DNA of 64,000 nt, taken from assembly GCA_018806915.1 (NCBI GenBank), contig JAGKQI010000065.1, positions 1 to 64,000 of the forward strand, written 5' to 3'. Position 1 is the first letter of the stretch, and each line of letters begins with the position of its first letter. A program made the position numbers and the translations under genes. The stretch is from Phytophthora colocasiae (Eukaryota > Oomycota > Peronosporomycetes > Peronosporales > Peronosporaceae). This document shows, one piece after another, positions 22,526-33,319 of this stretch. The notes beneath the pieces are model-generated. The model saw only the letters and a program-made list of their open reading frames with translations, ran no database searches and was not told where the DNA came from.

Positions 22526-22880
22526 TCAGATGCCCTGGCGGATTTGGCCCATGCCTGTGTCCACTGAAATCTCTCGTTCATACCAGATATGGGCTATCAC
22601 GCGCATTTTAGCATATGTTTGGTTGGTACACTGAACGATCACCGACTTCGAGGCACCGTCTTCGCTCGTGAAGCGACGGCTGATATCGCAGGTGTAGTAA
22701 CGATACATCGAGTTCCATAGCCGCTGGTTGAGTAAACCACTGCCCTGCTCTGGATTCAACCCTCCGTCTACACCCATTTGAACTACTTCGCACTGGAAGC
22801 TCTCCCAGTCCATCTGGAGCCCAGATTGCCACATCGGGACTCCGCCGACTATGATTTGCAGGCCGCTGAGCGCTGCGAGG
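22526..22880 (-). pseudogene. Virus-type capsid C-terminal fragment, unit 2 (short)
   Basis: About 118 codons in frame from ALSGLQIIVGG to RQGI and stop. It is cut on its 5' side by the 0.5 kb deletion. Confidence 0.55.
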
Positions 22881-23074
22881 CAATCCAGGTCCAAGTCAAG
22901 CAGTCAGAAGTCCGGTGGCACCTCCACGTCAAGTCCCAAGAACAAGAAGTCTGATGACTCTTCCAAGCTGAATCCCAAGAACAAGAAGTCTCAAGACTCC
23001 AAGTCGCCTAAGAGTTCTTCGGGCAAGCAACCTTCTGGTAAACTCCGGAAATCAAGTCTGGTGTCCAAGTCGTA

Positions 23075-23203
23075 CAAGCGAAAGGATTTGTGCAGAAGTA
23101 TGGGATCGACTACACCGAGACGTTTTCGCCGGTGATCAAGTACGTCAATCTGCGAATGATCATCGCTGTGACCAAGTTCTTCAATTGGCCCTCGACCAAC
23201 TTG
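23075..23203 (+). pseudogene. Copia reverse transcriptase fragment, unit 2
   Basis: Same fragment as in unit 1. A Thr replaces Ala in the IAVAKFF stretch and one C is lost before the LDQL end; both changes are shared with units 3 and 5. Confidence 0.8.
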
Positions 23204-23364
23204 TGGGAGTACGTACAGCGGCTCCGTGAGTCGAACATCTCATACGAGAACTGCGAGAAGATGACAAACCTGAATCGCCATTGTTGCCGGCCTGGATTCA
23301 AGCTGTGGCTAAGGGGAAGAAGATTGCGGTCGAGGCGCTTGGCGAAGTATTCAAGCAAAGCCTC

Positions 23365-24399
23365 ATGTGCGGAACCGGCTCAGAGAGCGACGAAGACGAC
23401 CGCGGTAAGGTTGTGTTCGGCTCCGAGTTCACCAAGCAAGACGAGTACGACGAGCTGGTGCAGGTCCATATTCAAGGCGATGGGAAGGCGTTGGAGGAAG
23501 AGATCGAAACCTTTGAGTCAATGACGCGTCAGCTAGACTCAGTCGCTGAGGATAAAGCCATCAACCTCGGCATCAAGTGGGACGAACACTCGTGGGATCT
23601 CGATCCAAACCGCTGCTATCCGAACAGCCCCAGAGCTACTTTCAAGTACATAATGCCTGTACGAGAAAGTCATCGCAATCGTCTTCGTGAACAACTCAAA
23701 GAAGCTGAAGACAAGCTGAAGCTAGCCGACAAAGCCAGTTCGACGGCGTCTTCGTCAAGTCAGCGCGGACACTCGAGCGACAGTGACGACGTATCGTTCG
23801 AGGGCAGCGAACGCAGGGACGCCGGCGCAGAGGACACCGAGACTCGTGAGCACGAGCACGCTGACGGCAGCGAACGCGGGGACGCCGACACTGAGGACAC
23901 CGAGACTCGTGAGCACGGCAGCGAACGCAGGGACGCCGTCGCAGAGGGCAACAATCGGAAGAGGCGCCGCAGCACAGCGCAAGGTTCGCCACCGTCGAAG
24001 CGGTCGAAGCGGTCAAACCAGCACAAGCCCGAGTATTCGTGGACTTTGACCGACGATCTTTTGTGGAAGAACCAACAGGTGATCGGCAAGACTAAGCTCC
24101 GCGAGTGGTTGGCGATGCTGAAGAACCCTAAGAAACAACTCGGCGAGGCAGAGATCGAAAACTACCGCAAACGCGTCAGAGACAACGCGGACATCCCAAG
24201 GTGGCCAAACGTCCCTGCAGACCTCTGGCTGGAGTTCTTCGACATTGCATTCGGGACGAATATGCTCGACAAGGAGAGCAGCCGCGATATTCTCGCTGGG
24301 ATGCTCAAGCGCGCGCCTGGGTCAATCCCAACATTCTACAACGCGATAAAACGCGCGCTGCGAGAGTTCGACGAGAGCGAGAAGGCGGCAAGCAACTAG
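23365..24399 (+). CDS. Acidic, NLS-bearing protein of the array (part B), reference copy
   Basis: 344 residues from the ATG at 23365. The frame is open upstream to about 23227 and reads protein-like (LLPAWIQAVAKGKK), but no ATG is there, so the original 5' end may have been replaced by the Copia scrap. Residues about 10-75 are acidic; 105-122 form a short charged helix (REQLKEAEDKLKLAD); 145-195 hold an imperfect repeat of GSERRDA and EDTETREH; 197-217 are a bipartite-type nuclear signal (NRKRRR ... KRSKRS); 225-344 look folded (LREWLAMLK, WPNVPADLWLEFFD). This copy has a local frame slip at residues 123-136 that restores itself. Family unknown. Its stop faces the nuclease stop of unit 3, 27 bases away. 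Confidence 0.65.
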   Translation: MCGTGSESDEDDRGKVVFGSEFTKQDEYDELVQVHIQGDGKALEEEIETFESMTRQLDSVAEDKAINLGIKWDEHSWDLDPNRCYPNSPRATFKYIMPVRESHRNRLREQLKEAEDKLKLADKASSTASSSSQRGHSSDSDDVSFEGSERRDAGAEDTETREHEHADGSERGDADTEDTETREHGSERRDAVAEGNNRKRRRSTAQGSPPSKRSKRSNQHKPEYSWTLTDDLLWKNQQVIGKTKLREWLAMLKNPKKQLGEAEIENYRKRVRDNADIPRWPNVPADLWLEFFDIAFGTNMLDKESSRDILAGMLKRAPGSIPTFYNAIKRALREFDESEKAASN

Positions 24400-24426
24400 C
24401 GGTGTTTTATTTACGTAGTCTAGTGG

Positions 24427-25428
24427 TTACGATATGTACTTTTGTGCCGCTTCAGTCGGAAGACCACTAAGTATTGACAGCTGCGATCCAGTAACACGAC
24501 GAAGCCCTCCATCGACATCTTCTTCATTAATATGCACCTTGTGGAACCTTGCCCCGCGAACGGTTAATTCCATAAAGTGCCAAGCCAAGAAGTTAGACAC
24601 GATACCGTAGACTGGCTCTTGGAAGCTTGGATCTCTCTCGAGGTTTTCGATCAGCATGGCCTCCGTTCCAATGACCATCTGCGCGGTACCCTTGTCAAAG
24701 TTGTCTTTTTTACACTCAATCACCATGATCTTGTGGCCTCTCTTGGTTACAAGGCGATCAACGCGACCGAATGAGTTGAGAACCTCAGACTTGAAAGATA
24801 CCTCCCGTCGCAGCTCTACGTTGTCGGCAGCGTCGCACTCGCGAACAACAGCCTGCATAACCTCGTCAACCAGGACCACCTTCTCCGCCTCGTTCGATAT
24901 CTCAAATGTTCTGATCCCGCTTGTACGCAGCGTGTCGCGAACGGTCATGCGCAGCCGGTCAATTCCCTCATCTGAGAGCGCAGTTGGAGCGGGACAGAAC
25001 AATGGAAGGTTGCCATTCTTGTCAAGGTAGACACGCTCGAGTTCGTCACGCCAGATAAAATCACCGAAAGCAGACCGGTGGGCGCGCTTCTTCCCCGTGA
25101 CGTTAGCTCTAGTCTTCTTCGTGGCGATCTCGTCTGACATCTTGCGGATGTTTGCAACACGACAGCTGTGAACGCGCTGAAGAAGCTGATCCTCAAGCTT
25201 CGGACTCTCTTCTTGTTCGTTATGCTCTTCTTGATCGTCTTCGGCGTCTAATTCGTCTTCTGTGTTTTCGCCTTGATCACAAGCGTCAGCCTCAGATGTT
25301 TCCTCGACCTGGTTGGCAAGACGGCTACGCGATGCACTGGCGCGCACTTGTCTGATCCTTGCCGTGTACTCAGAGACTTTGACAAGCGTCTCCGTTGAGA
25401 GCGTGGGCTCGACGTCAGGCTGGGACAT
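24427..25428 (-). CDS. PD-(D/E)XK-type nuclease of the array, reference copy
   Basis: 333 residues from the ATG at 25428, with its own AT-rich upstream region. Residues 42-76 are strongly acidic. Residues about 120-330 form the folded part, with an active site of restriction-endonuclease type: GRVDRLV (Asp224), then VIECKK (Glu238, Lys240) and a following TAQ (Gln250). An acidic helix at 186-209 may give a further ligand. Fold-level relatives are found in restriction enzymes, Holliday-junction resolvases and the REase domains of oomycete Crinkler effectors. No signal peptide, RXLR or LFLAK motif is seen, so secretion is not supported. Near residue 10 it has a small change (TLSTET for TLFPNAET in units 1, 2, 4). 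Activity is inferred from motifs only. Confidence 0.7.
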   Translation of the reverse strand: MSQPDVEPTLSTETLVKVSEYTARIRQVRASASRSRLANQVEETSEADACDQGENTEDELDAEDDQEEHNEQEESPKLEDQLLQRVHSCRVANIRKMSDEIATKKTRANVTGKKRAHRSAFGDFIWRDELERVYLDKNGNLPLFCPAPTALSDEGIDRLRMTVRDTLRTSGIRTFEISNEAEKVVLVDEVMQAVVRECDAADNVELRREVSFKSEVLNSFGRVDRLVTKRGHKIMVIECKKDNFDKGTAQMVIGTEAMLIENLERDPSFQEPVYGIVSNFLAWHFMELTVRGARFHKVHINEEDVDGGLRRVTGSQLSILSGLPTEAAQKYIS

Positions 25429-25675
25429 GGCGCGTGGCAGTTAAGCTGTCGATGTTATTGTAGCACGTGTCCAGCGTAAAAGAAAACTGCTAAAAGAATT
25501 GCGTTGAATTGAATACGATTCAAAAAAAAATTGCGAACGTAATTACACATTACATGTAGCTGTTATGTAACTTTACGACGGTTAGCAAAACGGGAATATG
25601 TTAGATAATTTGTCGAAGAAATGCGCAGAGAAACAGCCAAACAAATTGTTATAAAATATTTGCTTTTTTTTTTGC
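25429..25675 (-). promoter_or_regulatory. AT-rich upstream region of the nuclease (all units)
   Basis: This spacer of about 245 bases lies between the capsid-fragment stop and the nuclease start. It is AT-rich, with A/T runs of variable length, and is kept in every unit. On the minus strand TTCAATTC (25513-25506), about 80 bases before the ATG, fits the oomycete initiator pattern YTCANTYY, and CAATTCTTTT just after it is close to the flanking promoter element. I consider it a possible transcription start. Confidence 0.4.
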
Positions 25676-26030
25676 TCAGATGCCCTGGCGGATTTGGCCC
25701 ATGCCTGTGTCCACTGAAATCTCTCGTTCATACCAGATATGGGCTATCACGCGCATTTTAGCATATGTTTGGTTGGTACACTGAACGATCACCGACTTCG
25801 AGGCACCGTCTTCGCTCGTGAAGCGACGGCTGATATCGCAGGTGTAGTAACGATACATCGAGTTCCATAGCCGCTGGTTGAGTAAACCACTGCCCTGCTC
25901 TGGATTCAACCCTCCGTCTACACCCATTTGAACTACTTCGCACTGGAAGCTCTCCCAGTCCATCTGGAGCCCAGATTGCCACATCGGGACTCCGCCGACT
26001 ATGATTTGCAGGCCGCTGAGCGCTGCGAGG
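25676..26030 (-). pseudogene. Virus-type capsid C-terminal fragment, unit 3 (short)
   Basis: In frame, same extent as unit 2. The stop codon is the last feature before the nuclease upstream region, so the two minus-strand genes are in the order capsid then nuclease. Confidence 0.55.
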
Positions 26031-26224
26031 CAATCCAGGTCCAAGTCAAGCAGTCAGAAGTCCGGTGGCACCTCCACGTCAAGTCCCAAGAACAAGAAGT
26101 CTGATGACTCTTCCAAGCTGAATCCCAAGAACAAGAAGTCTCAAGACTCCAAGTCGCCTAAGAGTTCTTCGGGCAAGCAACCTTCTGGTAAACTCCGGAA
26201 ATCAAGTCTGGTGTCCAAGTCGTA

Positions 26225-26353
26225 CAAGCGAAAGGATTTGTGCAGAAGTATGGGATCGACTACACCGAGACGTTTTCGCCGGTGATCAAGTACGTCAATC
26301 TGCGAATGATCATCGCTGTGACCAAGTTCTTCAATTGGCCCTCGACCAACTTG
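26225..26353 (+). pseudogene. Copia reverse transcriptase fragment, unit 3
   Basis: Identical in layout to unit 2, with the same Thr and the same lost C. Confidence 0.8.
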
Positions 26354-26513
26354 TGGGAGTACGTACAGCGGCTCCGTGAGTCGAACATCTCATACGAGAA
26401 CTGCGAGAAGATGACAAACCTGAATCGCCATTGTTGCCGGCCTGGATTCAAGCTGTGGCTAAGGGAAGAAGATTGCGGTCGAGGCGCTTGGCGAAGTATT
26501 CAAGCAAAGCCTC

Positions 26514-27548
26514 ATGTGCGGAACCGGCTCAGAGAGCGACGAAGACGACCGCGGTAAGCTTGTGTTCGGCTCCGAGTTCACCAAGCAAGACGAGTACGAC
26601 GAGCTGGTGCAGGTCCATATTCAAGGCGATGGGAAGGCGTTGGAGGAAGAGATCGAAACCTTTGAGTCAATGACGCGTCAGCTAGACTCAGTCGCTGAGG
26701 ATAAAGCCATCAACCTCGGCATCAAGTGGGACGAACACTCGTGGGATCTCGATCCAAACCGCTGCTATCCGAACAGCCCCAGAGCTACTTTCAAGTACAT
26801 AATGCCTGTACGAGAAAGTCATCGCAATCGTCTTCGTGAACAACTCAAAGAAGCTGAAGACAAGCTGAAGCTAGCCGACAAGCCAGTTCGACGGCGTCTT
26901 CGTCAAGTCAGCGCGGACACTCGAGCGACAGTGACGACGTATCGTTCGAGGGCAGCGAACGCAGGGACGCCGGCGCAGAGGACACCGAGACTCGTGAGCA
27001 CGAGCACGCTGACGGCAGCGAACGCGGGGACGCCGACACTGAGGACACCGAGACTCGTGAGCACGGCAGCGAACGCAGGGACGCCGTCGCAGAGGGCAAC
27101 AATCGGAAGAGGCGCCGCAGCACAGCGCAAGGTTCGCCACCGTCGAAGCGGTCGAAGCGGTCAAACCAGCACAAGCCCGAGTATTCGTGGACTTTGACCG
27201 ACGATCTTTTGTGGAAGAACCAACAGGTGATCGGCAAGACTAAGCTCCGCGAGTGGTTGGCGATGCTGAAGAACCCTAAGAAACAACTCGGCGAGGCAGA
27301 GATCGAAAACTACCGCAAACGCGTCAGAGACAACGCGGACATCCCAAGGTGGCCAAACGTCCCTGCAGACCTCTGGCTGGAGTTCTTCGACATTGCATTC
27401 CGGGACGAATATGCTCGACAAGGAGAGCAGCCGCGATATTCTCGCTGGGATGCTCAAGCGCGCGCCTGGGTCAATCCCAACATTCTACAACGCGATAAAA
27501 CGCGCGCTGCGAGAGTTCGACGAGAGCGAGAAGGCGGCAAGCAACTAG
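26514..27548 (+). pseudogene. Acidic NLS protein (part B), unit 3, frameshifted
   Basis: In frame from the ATG at 26514 until a lost G near 26926 (GCGGACACTCG for GCGGACGACTCG); the repeat and NLS region is then read in a wrong frame to 27197. A further inserted C lies near 27400 in the C-terminal domain. Confidence 0.65.
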
Positions 27549-27578
27549 CGGTGTTTTATTTACGTAGTCTAGTGGTTA

Positions 27579-28573
27579 CTATATGTACTTTTGTGCCGCT
27601 TCAGTCGGAAGACCACTAAGTATTGACAGCAGCGATCCAGTAACACGACGAAGCCCTCCATCGACATCTTCTTCATTAATATGCACCTTGTGGAACCTTG
27701 CCCCGCGAACGGTTAATTCCATAAAGTGCCAAGCCAAGAAGTTAGACACGATACCGTAGACTGGCTCTTGGAAGCTTGGATCTCTCTCGAGGTTTTCGAC
27801 TCCGTTCCAATGACCATCTGCGCGGTACCCTTGTCAAAGTTGTCTTTTTTACACTCAATCACCATGATCTTGTGGCCTCTCTTGGTTACAAGGCGATCAA
27901 CGCGACCGAATGAGTTGAGAACCTCAGACTTGAAAGATACCTCCCGTCGCAGCTCTACGTTGTCGGCAGCGTCGCACTCGCGAACAACAGCCTGCATAAC
28001 CTCGTCAACCAGGACCACCTTCTCCGCCTCGTTCGATATCTCAAATGTTCTGATCCCGCTTGTACGCAGCGTGTCGCGAACGGTCATGCGCAGCCGGTCA
28101 ATTCCCTCATCTGAGAGCGCAGTTGGAGCGGGACAGAATAATGGAAGGTTGCCATTCTTGTCAAGGTAGACACGCTCGAGTTCGTCACGCCAGATAAAAT
28201 CACCGAAAGCAGACCGGTGGGCGCGCTTCTTCCCCGTGACGTTAGCTCTAGTCTTCTTCGTGGCGATCTCGTCTGACATCTTGCGGATGTTTGCAACACG
28301 ACAGCTGTGAACGCGCTGAAGAAGCTGATCCTCAAGCTTCGGACTCTCTTCTTGTTCGTTATGCTCTTCTTGATCGTCTTCGGCGTCTAATTCGTCTTCT
28401 GTGTTTTCGCCTTGATCACAAGCGTCAGCCTCAGATGTTTCCTCGACCTGGTTGGCAAGACGGCTACGCGATGCACTGGCGCGCACTTGTCTGATCCTTG
28501 CCGTGTACTCAGAGACTTTGACAAGCGTCTCCGCGTTGGGGAAAAGCGTGGGCTCGACGTCAGGCTGGGACAT
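27579..28573 (-). pseudogene. PD-(D/E)XK-type nuclease, unit 4 copy, C-terminal frameshift
   Basis: Open from 28573 through the active-site Asp, ECKK and TAQ to about 27800. There a 10-base deletion (the CAGCATGGCC stretch of other units) throws the last part out of frame, and the ORF ends at 27713 after 286 codons. The catalytic core is intact, so partial function is possible. Confidence 0.75.
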
Positions 28574-28822
28574 GGCGCGTGGCAGTTAAGCTGTCGATGT
28601 TATTGTAGCACGTGTCCAGCGTAAAAGAAAACTGCTAAAAGAATTGCGTTGAATTGAATACGATTCAAAAAAAAATTGCGAACGTAATTACACATTACAT
28701 GTAGCTGTTATGTAACTTTACGACGGTTAGCAAAACGGGAATATGTTAGATAATTTGTCGAAGAAATGCGCAGAGAAACAGCCAAACAAATTGTTATAAA
28801 ATATTTGCTTTTTTATTTTTGC

Positions 28823-29177
28823 TCAGATGCCCTGGCGGATTTGGCCCATGCCTGTGTCCACTGAAATCTCTCGTTCATACCAGATATGGGCTATCACGCG
28901 CATTTTAGCATATGTTTGGTTGGTACACTGAACGATCACCGACTTCGAGGCACCGTCTTCGCTCGTGAAGCGACGGCTGATATCGCAGGTGTAGTAACGA
29001 TACATCGAGTTCCATAGCCGCTGGTTGAGTAAACCACTGCCCTGCTCTGGATTCAACCCTCCGTCTACACCCATTTGAACTACTTCGCACTGGAAGCTCT
29101 CCCAGTCCATCTGGAGCCCAGATTGCCACATCGGGACTCCGCCGACTATGATTTGCAGGCCGCTGAGCGCTGCGAGG
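28823..29177 (-). pseudogene. Virus-type capsid C-terminal fragment, unit 4 (short)
   Basis: In frame, same extent as units 2 and 3. Confidence 0.55.
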
Positions 29178-29367
29178 CAATCCAGGTCCAAGTCAAGCAG
29201 TCAGAAGTCCGGTGGCACCTCCACGTCAAGTCCCAAGAACAAGAAGTCTGATGACTCTTCCAAGCTGAATCCCAAGAACAAGAAGTCTCAAGACTCCAAG
29301 TCGCCTAAGAGTTCTTCGGGCAAGCAACCTTCTGGTAAACTCCGGAAATCAAGTCTGGTGTCCAAGT

Positions 29368-29507
29368 CGGCCTGGCCAAGCAGAAAGGATTTGTGCAGAA
29401 GTATGGGATCGACTACACCGAGACGTTTTCGCCGGTGATCAAGTACGTCAATCTGCGAATGATCATCGCTGTGGCCAAGTTCTTCAATTGGCCCCTCGAC
29501 CAACTTG
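29368..29507 (+). pseudogene. Copia reverse transcriptase fragment, unit 4 (longer left edge)
   Basis: The reading is GLAKQKGFVQKYGIDYTETF: a few extra codons precede the fragment compared with other units. Either this copy kept more of the captured Copia sequence or it gained a small insertion. No Thr change, so it groups here with units 1, 6, 7 and 8. Confidence 0.75.
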
Positions 29508-29667
29508 TGGGAGTACGTACAGCGGCTCCGTGAGTCGAACATCTCATACGAGAACTGCGAGAAGATGACAAACCTGAATCGCCATTGTTGCCGGCCTGGA
29601 TTCAAGCTGTGGCTAAGGGAAGAAGATTGCGGTCGAGGCGCTTGGCGAAGTATTCAAGCAAAGCCTC

Positions 29668-30703
29668 ATGTGCGGAACCGGCTCAGAGAGCGACGAAGAC
29701 GACCGCGGTAAGGTTGTGTTCGGCTCCGAGTTCACCAAGCAAGACGAGTACGACGAGCTGGTGCAGAGTCCATATTCAAGGCGATGGGAAGGCGTTGGAG
29801 GAAGAGATCGAAACCTTTGAGTCAATGACGCGTCAGCTAGACTCAGTCGCTGAGGATAAAGCCATCAACCTCGGCATCAAGTGGGACGAACACTCGTGGG
29901 ATCTCGATCCAAACCGCTGCTATCCGAACAGCCCCAGAGCTACTTTCAAGTACATAATGCCTGTACGAGAAAGTCATCGCAATCGTCTTCGTGAACAACT
30001 CAAAGAAGCTGAAGACAAGCTGAAGCTAGCCGACAAGCCAGTTCGACGGCGTCTTCGTCAAGTCAGCGCGGACGACTCGAGCGACAGTGACGACGTATCG
30101 TTCGAGGGCAGCGAACGCAGGGACGCCGGCGCAGAGGACACCGAGACTCGTGAGCACGAGCACGCTGACGGCAGCGAACGCGGGGACGCCGACACTGAGG
30201 ACACCGAGACTCGTGAGCACGGCAGCGAACGCAGGGACGCCGTCGCAGAGGGCAACAATCGGAAGAGGCGCCGCAGCACAGCGCAAGGTTCGCCACCGTC
30301 GAAGCGGTCGAAGCGGTCAAACCAGCACAAGCCCGAGTATTCGTGGACTTTGACCGACGATCTTTTGTGGAAGAACCAACAGGTGATCGGCAAGACTAAG
30401 CTCCGCGAGTGGTTGGCGATGCTGAAGAACCCTAAGAAACAACTCGGCGAGGCAGAGATCGAAAACTACCGCAAACGCGTCAGAGACAACGCGGACATCC
30501 CAAGGTGGCCAAACGTCCCTGCAGACCTCTGGCTGGAGTTCTTCGACATTGCATTCGGGACGAATATGCTCGACAAGGAGAGCAGCCGCGATATTCTCGC
30601 TGGGATGCTCAAGCGCGCGCCTGGGTCAATCCCAACATTCTACAACGCGATAAAACGCGCGCTGCGAGAGTTCGACGAGAGCGAGAAGGCGGCAAGCAAC
30701 TAG
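29668..30703 (+). pseudogene. Acidic NLS protein (part B), unit 4, frameshifted near the start
   Basis: Two extra bases (CAGAGTCC for CAGGTCC, net shift) at about 29766 put the first 33 codons in a different frame from the rest. From VHIQGDGK on, the frame is open through the repeats, NLS and C-terminal domain to the stop at 30703. Unit 7 has the same lesion. Confidence 0.65.
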
Positions 30704-30733
30704 CGGTGTTTTATTTACGTAGTCTAGTGGTTA

Positions 30734-31721
30734 CTATATGTACTTTTGTGCCGCTTCAGTCGGAAGACCACTAAGTATTGACAGCTGCGATCCAGTAACA
30801 CGACGAAGCCCTCCATCGACATCTTCTTCATTAATATGCACCTTGTGGAACCTTGCCCCGCGAACGGTTAATTCCATAAAGTGCCAAGCCAAGAAGTTAG
30901 ACACGATACCGTAGACTGGCTCTTGGAAGCTTGGATCTCTCTCGAGGTTTTCGATCAGCATGGCCTCCGTTCCAATGACCATCTGCGCGGTACCCTTGTC
31001 AAAGTTGTCTTTTTTACACTCAATCACCATGATCTTGTGGCCTCTCTTGGTTACAAGGCGATCAACGCGACCGAATGAGTTGAGAACCTCAGACTTGAAA
31101 GATACCTCCCGTCGCAGCTCTACGTTGTCGGCAGCGTCGCACGCGAACAACAGCCTGCATAACCTCGTCAACCAGGACCACCTTCTCCGCCTCGTTCGAT
31201 ATCTCAAATGTTCTGATCCCGCTTGTACGCAGCGTGTCGCGAACGGTCATGCGCAGCCGGTCAATTCCCTCATCTGAGAGCGCAGTTGGAGCGGGACAGA
31301 ACAATGGAAGGTTGCCATTCTTGTCAAGGTAGACACGCTCGAGTTCGTCACGCCAGATAAAATCACCGAAAGCAGACCGGTGGGCGCGCTTCTTCCCCGT
31401 GACGTTAGCTCTAGTCTTCTTCGTGGCGATCTCGTCTGACATCTTGCGGATGTTTGCAACACGACAGCTGTGAACGCGCTGAAGAAGCTGATCCTCAAGC
31501 TTCGGACTCTCTTCTTGTTCGTTATGCTCTTCTTGATCGTCTTCGGCGTCTAATTCGTCTTCTGTGTTTTCGCCTTGATCACAAGCGTCAGCCTCAGATG
31601 TTTCCTCGACCTGGTTGGCAAGACGGCTACGCGATGCACTGGCGCGCACTTGTCTGATCCTTGCCGTGTACTCAGAGACTTTGACAAGCGTCTCCGCGGG
31701 CTCGACGTCAGGCTGGGACAT
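30734..31721 (-). pseudogene. PD-(D/E)XK-type nuclease, unit 5 copy, frameshifted
   Basis: The start at 31721 reads VEPAETLV (five residues lost by the 15-base deletion). A 2-base deletion at about 31142 (CGCACGCG for CGCACTCGCG) splits it into an N-terminal ORF ending at 31089 and an active-site ORF 31207-30734. Confidence 0.8.
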
Positions 31722-31968
31722 GGCGCGTGGCAGTTAAGCTGTCGATGTTATTGTAGCACGTGTCCAGCGTAAAAGAAAACTGCTAAAAGAATTGCGTTGA
31801 ATTGAATACGATTCAAAAAAAAATTGCGAACGTAATTACACATTACATGTAGCTGTTATGTAACTTTACGACGGTTAGCAAAACGGGAATATGTTAGATA
31901 ATTTGTCGAAGAAATGCGCAGAGAAACAGCTAAACAAATTGTTATAAAATAATTGCTTTTTTTTTTGC

Positions 31969-32515
31969 TCAGATGCCCTGGCGGATTTGGCCCATGCCTG
32001 TGTCCACTGAAATCTCTCGTACATACCAGATATGGACTATCACGCGCATTTTAGCATATGTTTGGTTGGTACACTGAACGATCACCGACTTCGAGGCACC
32101 GTCTTCGCTCGTGAAGCGACGGCTGATATCGCAGGTGTAGTAACGATACATCGAGTTCCATAGCCGCTGGTTGAGTAAACCACTGCCCTACTCTGGATTC
32201 AACCCTCCGTCTACACCCATTTGAACTACTTCGCACTGGAAGCTCTCCCAGTCCATCTGGAGCCCAGATTGCCACATCGGGACTCCGCCGACTATGATTT
32301 GCAGGCCGCTGAGCGCTGCGAATGGCCCCGTCCCTGACGGCTCATGCGTTGTCACAGAAACCTCAGGAGCGGTTGACAAGTTGACTAGAGTGCCTGAGCC
32401 AGCTGTTGCACCGTTCCCTGGATCCCCAATGAGCATCGGAATGAGAGTCACTCTCTTGGGGTTGACAATGCCTGGACTGATCGTCCCTGAGAACGACTGC
32501 AGCCGATCAATCTTC
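31969..32515 (-). pseudogene. Virus-type capsid C-terminal fragment, unit 5 (long)
   Basis: Long version, with a CAG to TAG nonsense change in the GLNPEQGS stretch (about 32190) found in no other unit. Confidence 0.55.
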
Positions 32516-32526
32516 AGAAGAACGAT

Positions 32527-33029
32527 GTGGAGCCACCGGTCTGGGAGGCACTGGATGCTCACGTCCCGTATCCCATCAGCGAACCTGAGTCCACAGAGGA
32601 TGACCCTCAGAAGGACCCGGACTTCAAGGAGTCTGGTGAACAAGAATCTGCATCCAGCGACAGTGAGGCTGACGACGAAAAGTCGAGCGGCAACAGCGAT
32701 GAATCTGACGACGATGAGTCTGATGGTCATTCGCATGCCGGTAACAAGCGTCCACGAGACTACGAGTCCAGCGATTCTGATGACTCGGGTCCGAAAATCC
32801 CCACCAAGAAATCCAAGCGGGGCAGTGTGCACGAGGCATCCAGGTCCAAGTCAAGCAGTCAGAAGTCCGGTGGCACCTCCACGTCAAGTCCCAAGAACAA
32901 GAAGTCTGATGACTCTTCCAAGCTGAATCCCAAGAACAAGAAGTCTCAAGACTCCAAGTCGCCTAAGAGTTCTTCGGGCAAGCAACCTTCTGGTAAACTC
33001 CGGAAATCAAGTCTGGTGTCCAAGTCGTA
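32527..33029 (+). pseudogene. KS-rich acidic fragment (part A), unit 5
   Basis: Open frame of about 168 codons before the Copia scrap, without any ATG (the nearest upstream stop is at about 32488). It is made of acidic serine runs (DSEADDEKSSGNSDE), a KRPRDYE patch, KKSKRG, and then a long S and K repeat (SPKNKKSDDSSK). Predicted to be disordered. The missing start and the fusion at the right edge say it is a captured fragment. Confidence 0.5.
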
Positions 33030-33158
33030 CAAGCGAAAGGATTTGTGCAGAAGTATGGGATCGACTACACCGAGACGTTTTCGCCGGTGATCAAGTACGT
33101 CAATCTGCGAATGATCATCGCTGTGACCAAGTTCTTCAATTGGCCCTCGACCAACTTG
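33030..33158 (+). pseudogene. Copia reverse transcriptase fragment, unit 5
   Basis: Thr variant with one C lost before LDQL, as in units 2 and 3, although unit 5 is of the long class. Confidence 0.8.
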
Positions 33159-33319
33159 TGGGAGTACGTACAGCGGCTCCGTGAGTCGAACATCTCATAC
33201 GAGAACTGCGAGAAGATGACAAACCTGAATCGCCATTGTTGCCGGCCTGGATTCAAGCTGTGGCTAAGGGGAAGAAGATTGCGGTCGAGGCGCTTGGCGA
33301 AGTATTCAAGCAAAGCCTC

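Larger units (their letters stand above)
21246..24399. repeat. Tandem array unit 2 (short, 3154 bp)
   Basis: Short class: about 0.5 kb is missing between the capsid fragment (ends GCGCTGCG) and the KS-rich segment. The same junction, with one extra A, is found in units 3, 4 and 6. It holds the best copy of the acidic ORF. Confidence 0.92.
24400..27548. repeat. Tandem array unit 3 (short, 3149 bp)
   Basis: Short class. It carries the only nuclease copy that is open from start to stop without an internal frame slip. Confidence 0.92.
27549..30703. repeat. Tandem array unit 4 (short, 3155 bp)
   Basis: Short class. It is distinguished by 8 extra bases at the left edge of the Copia fragment (29368-29376) and a 10-base deletion in the nuclease. 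Confidence 0.92.

Noticed and set aside
24427..25428. Nuclease as a secreted Crinkler or RXLR effector
   Set aside because: The N-terminus MSQPDVEP has neither a signal peptide nor LFLAK or RXLR motifs. Only the nuclease fold type is shared with some Crinklers.
25480..25675. AT-rich spacer as a replication origin
   Set aside because: Nothing beyond AT-richness and homopolymers supports it; its position before the nuclease start makes a promoter region the simpler reading.
32294..32926. Plus-strand ORF opposite the capsid fragment in long units
   Set aside because: Antisense shadow of the capsid frame; low-complexity composition and no conservation beyond DNA identity.
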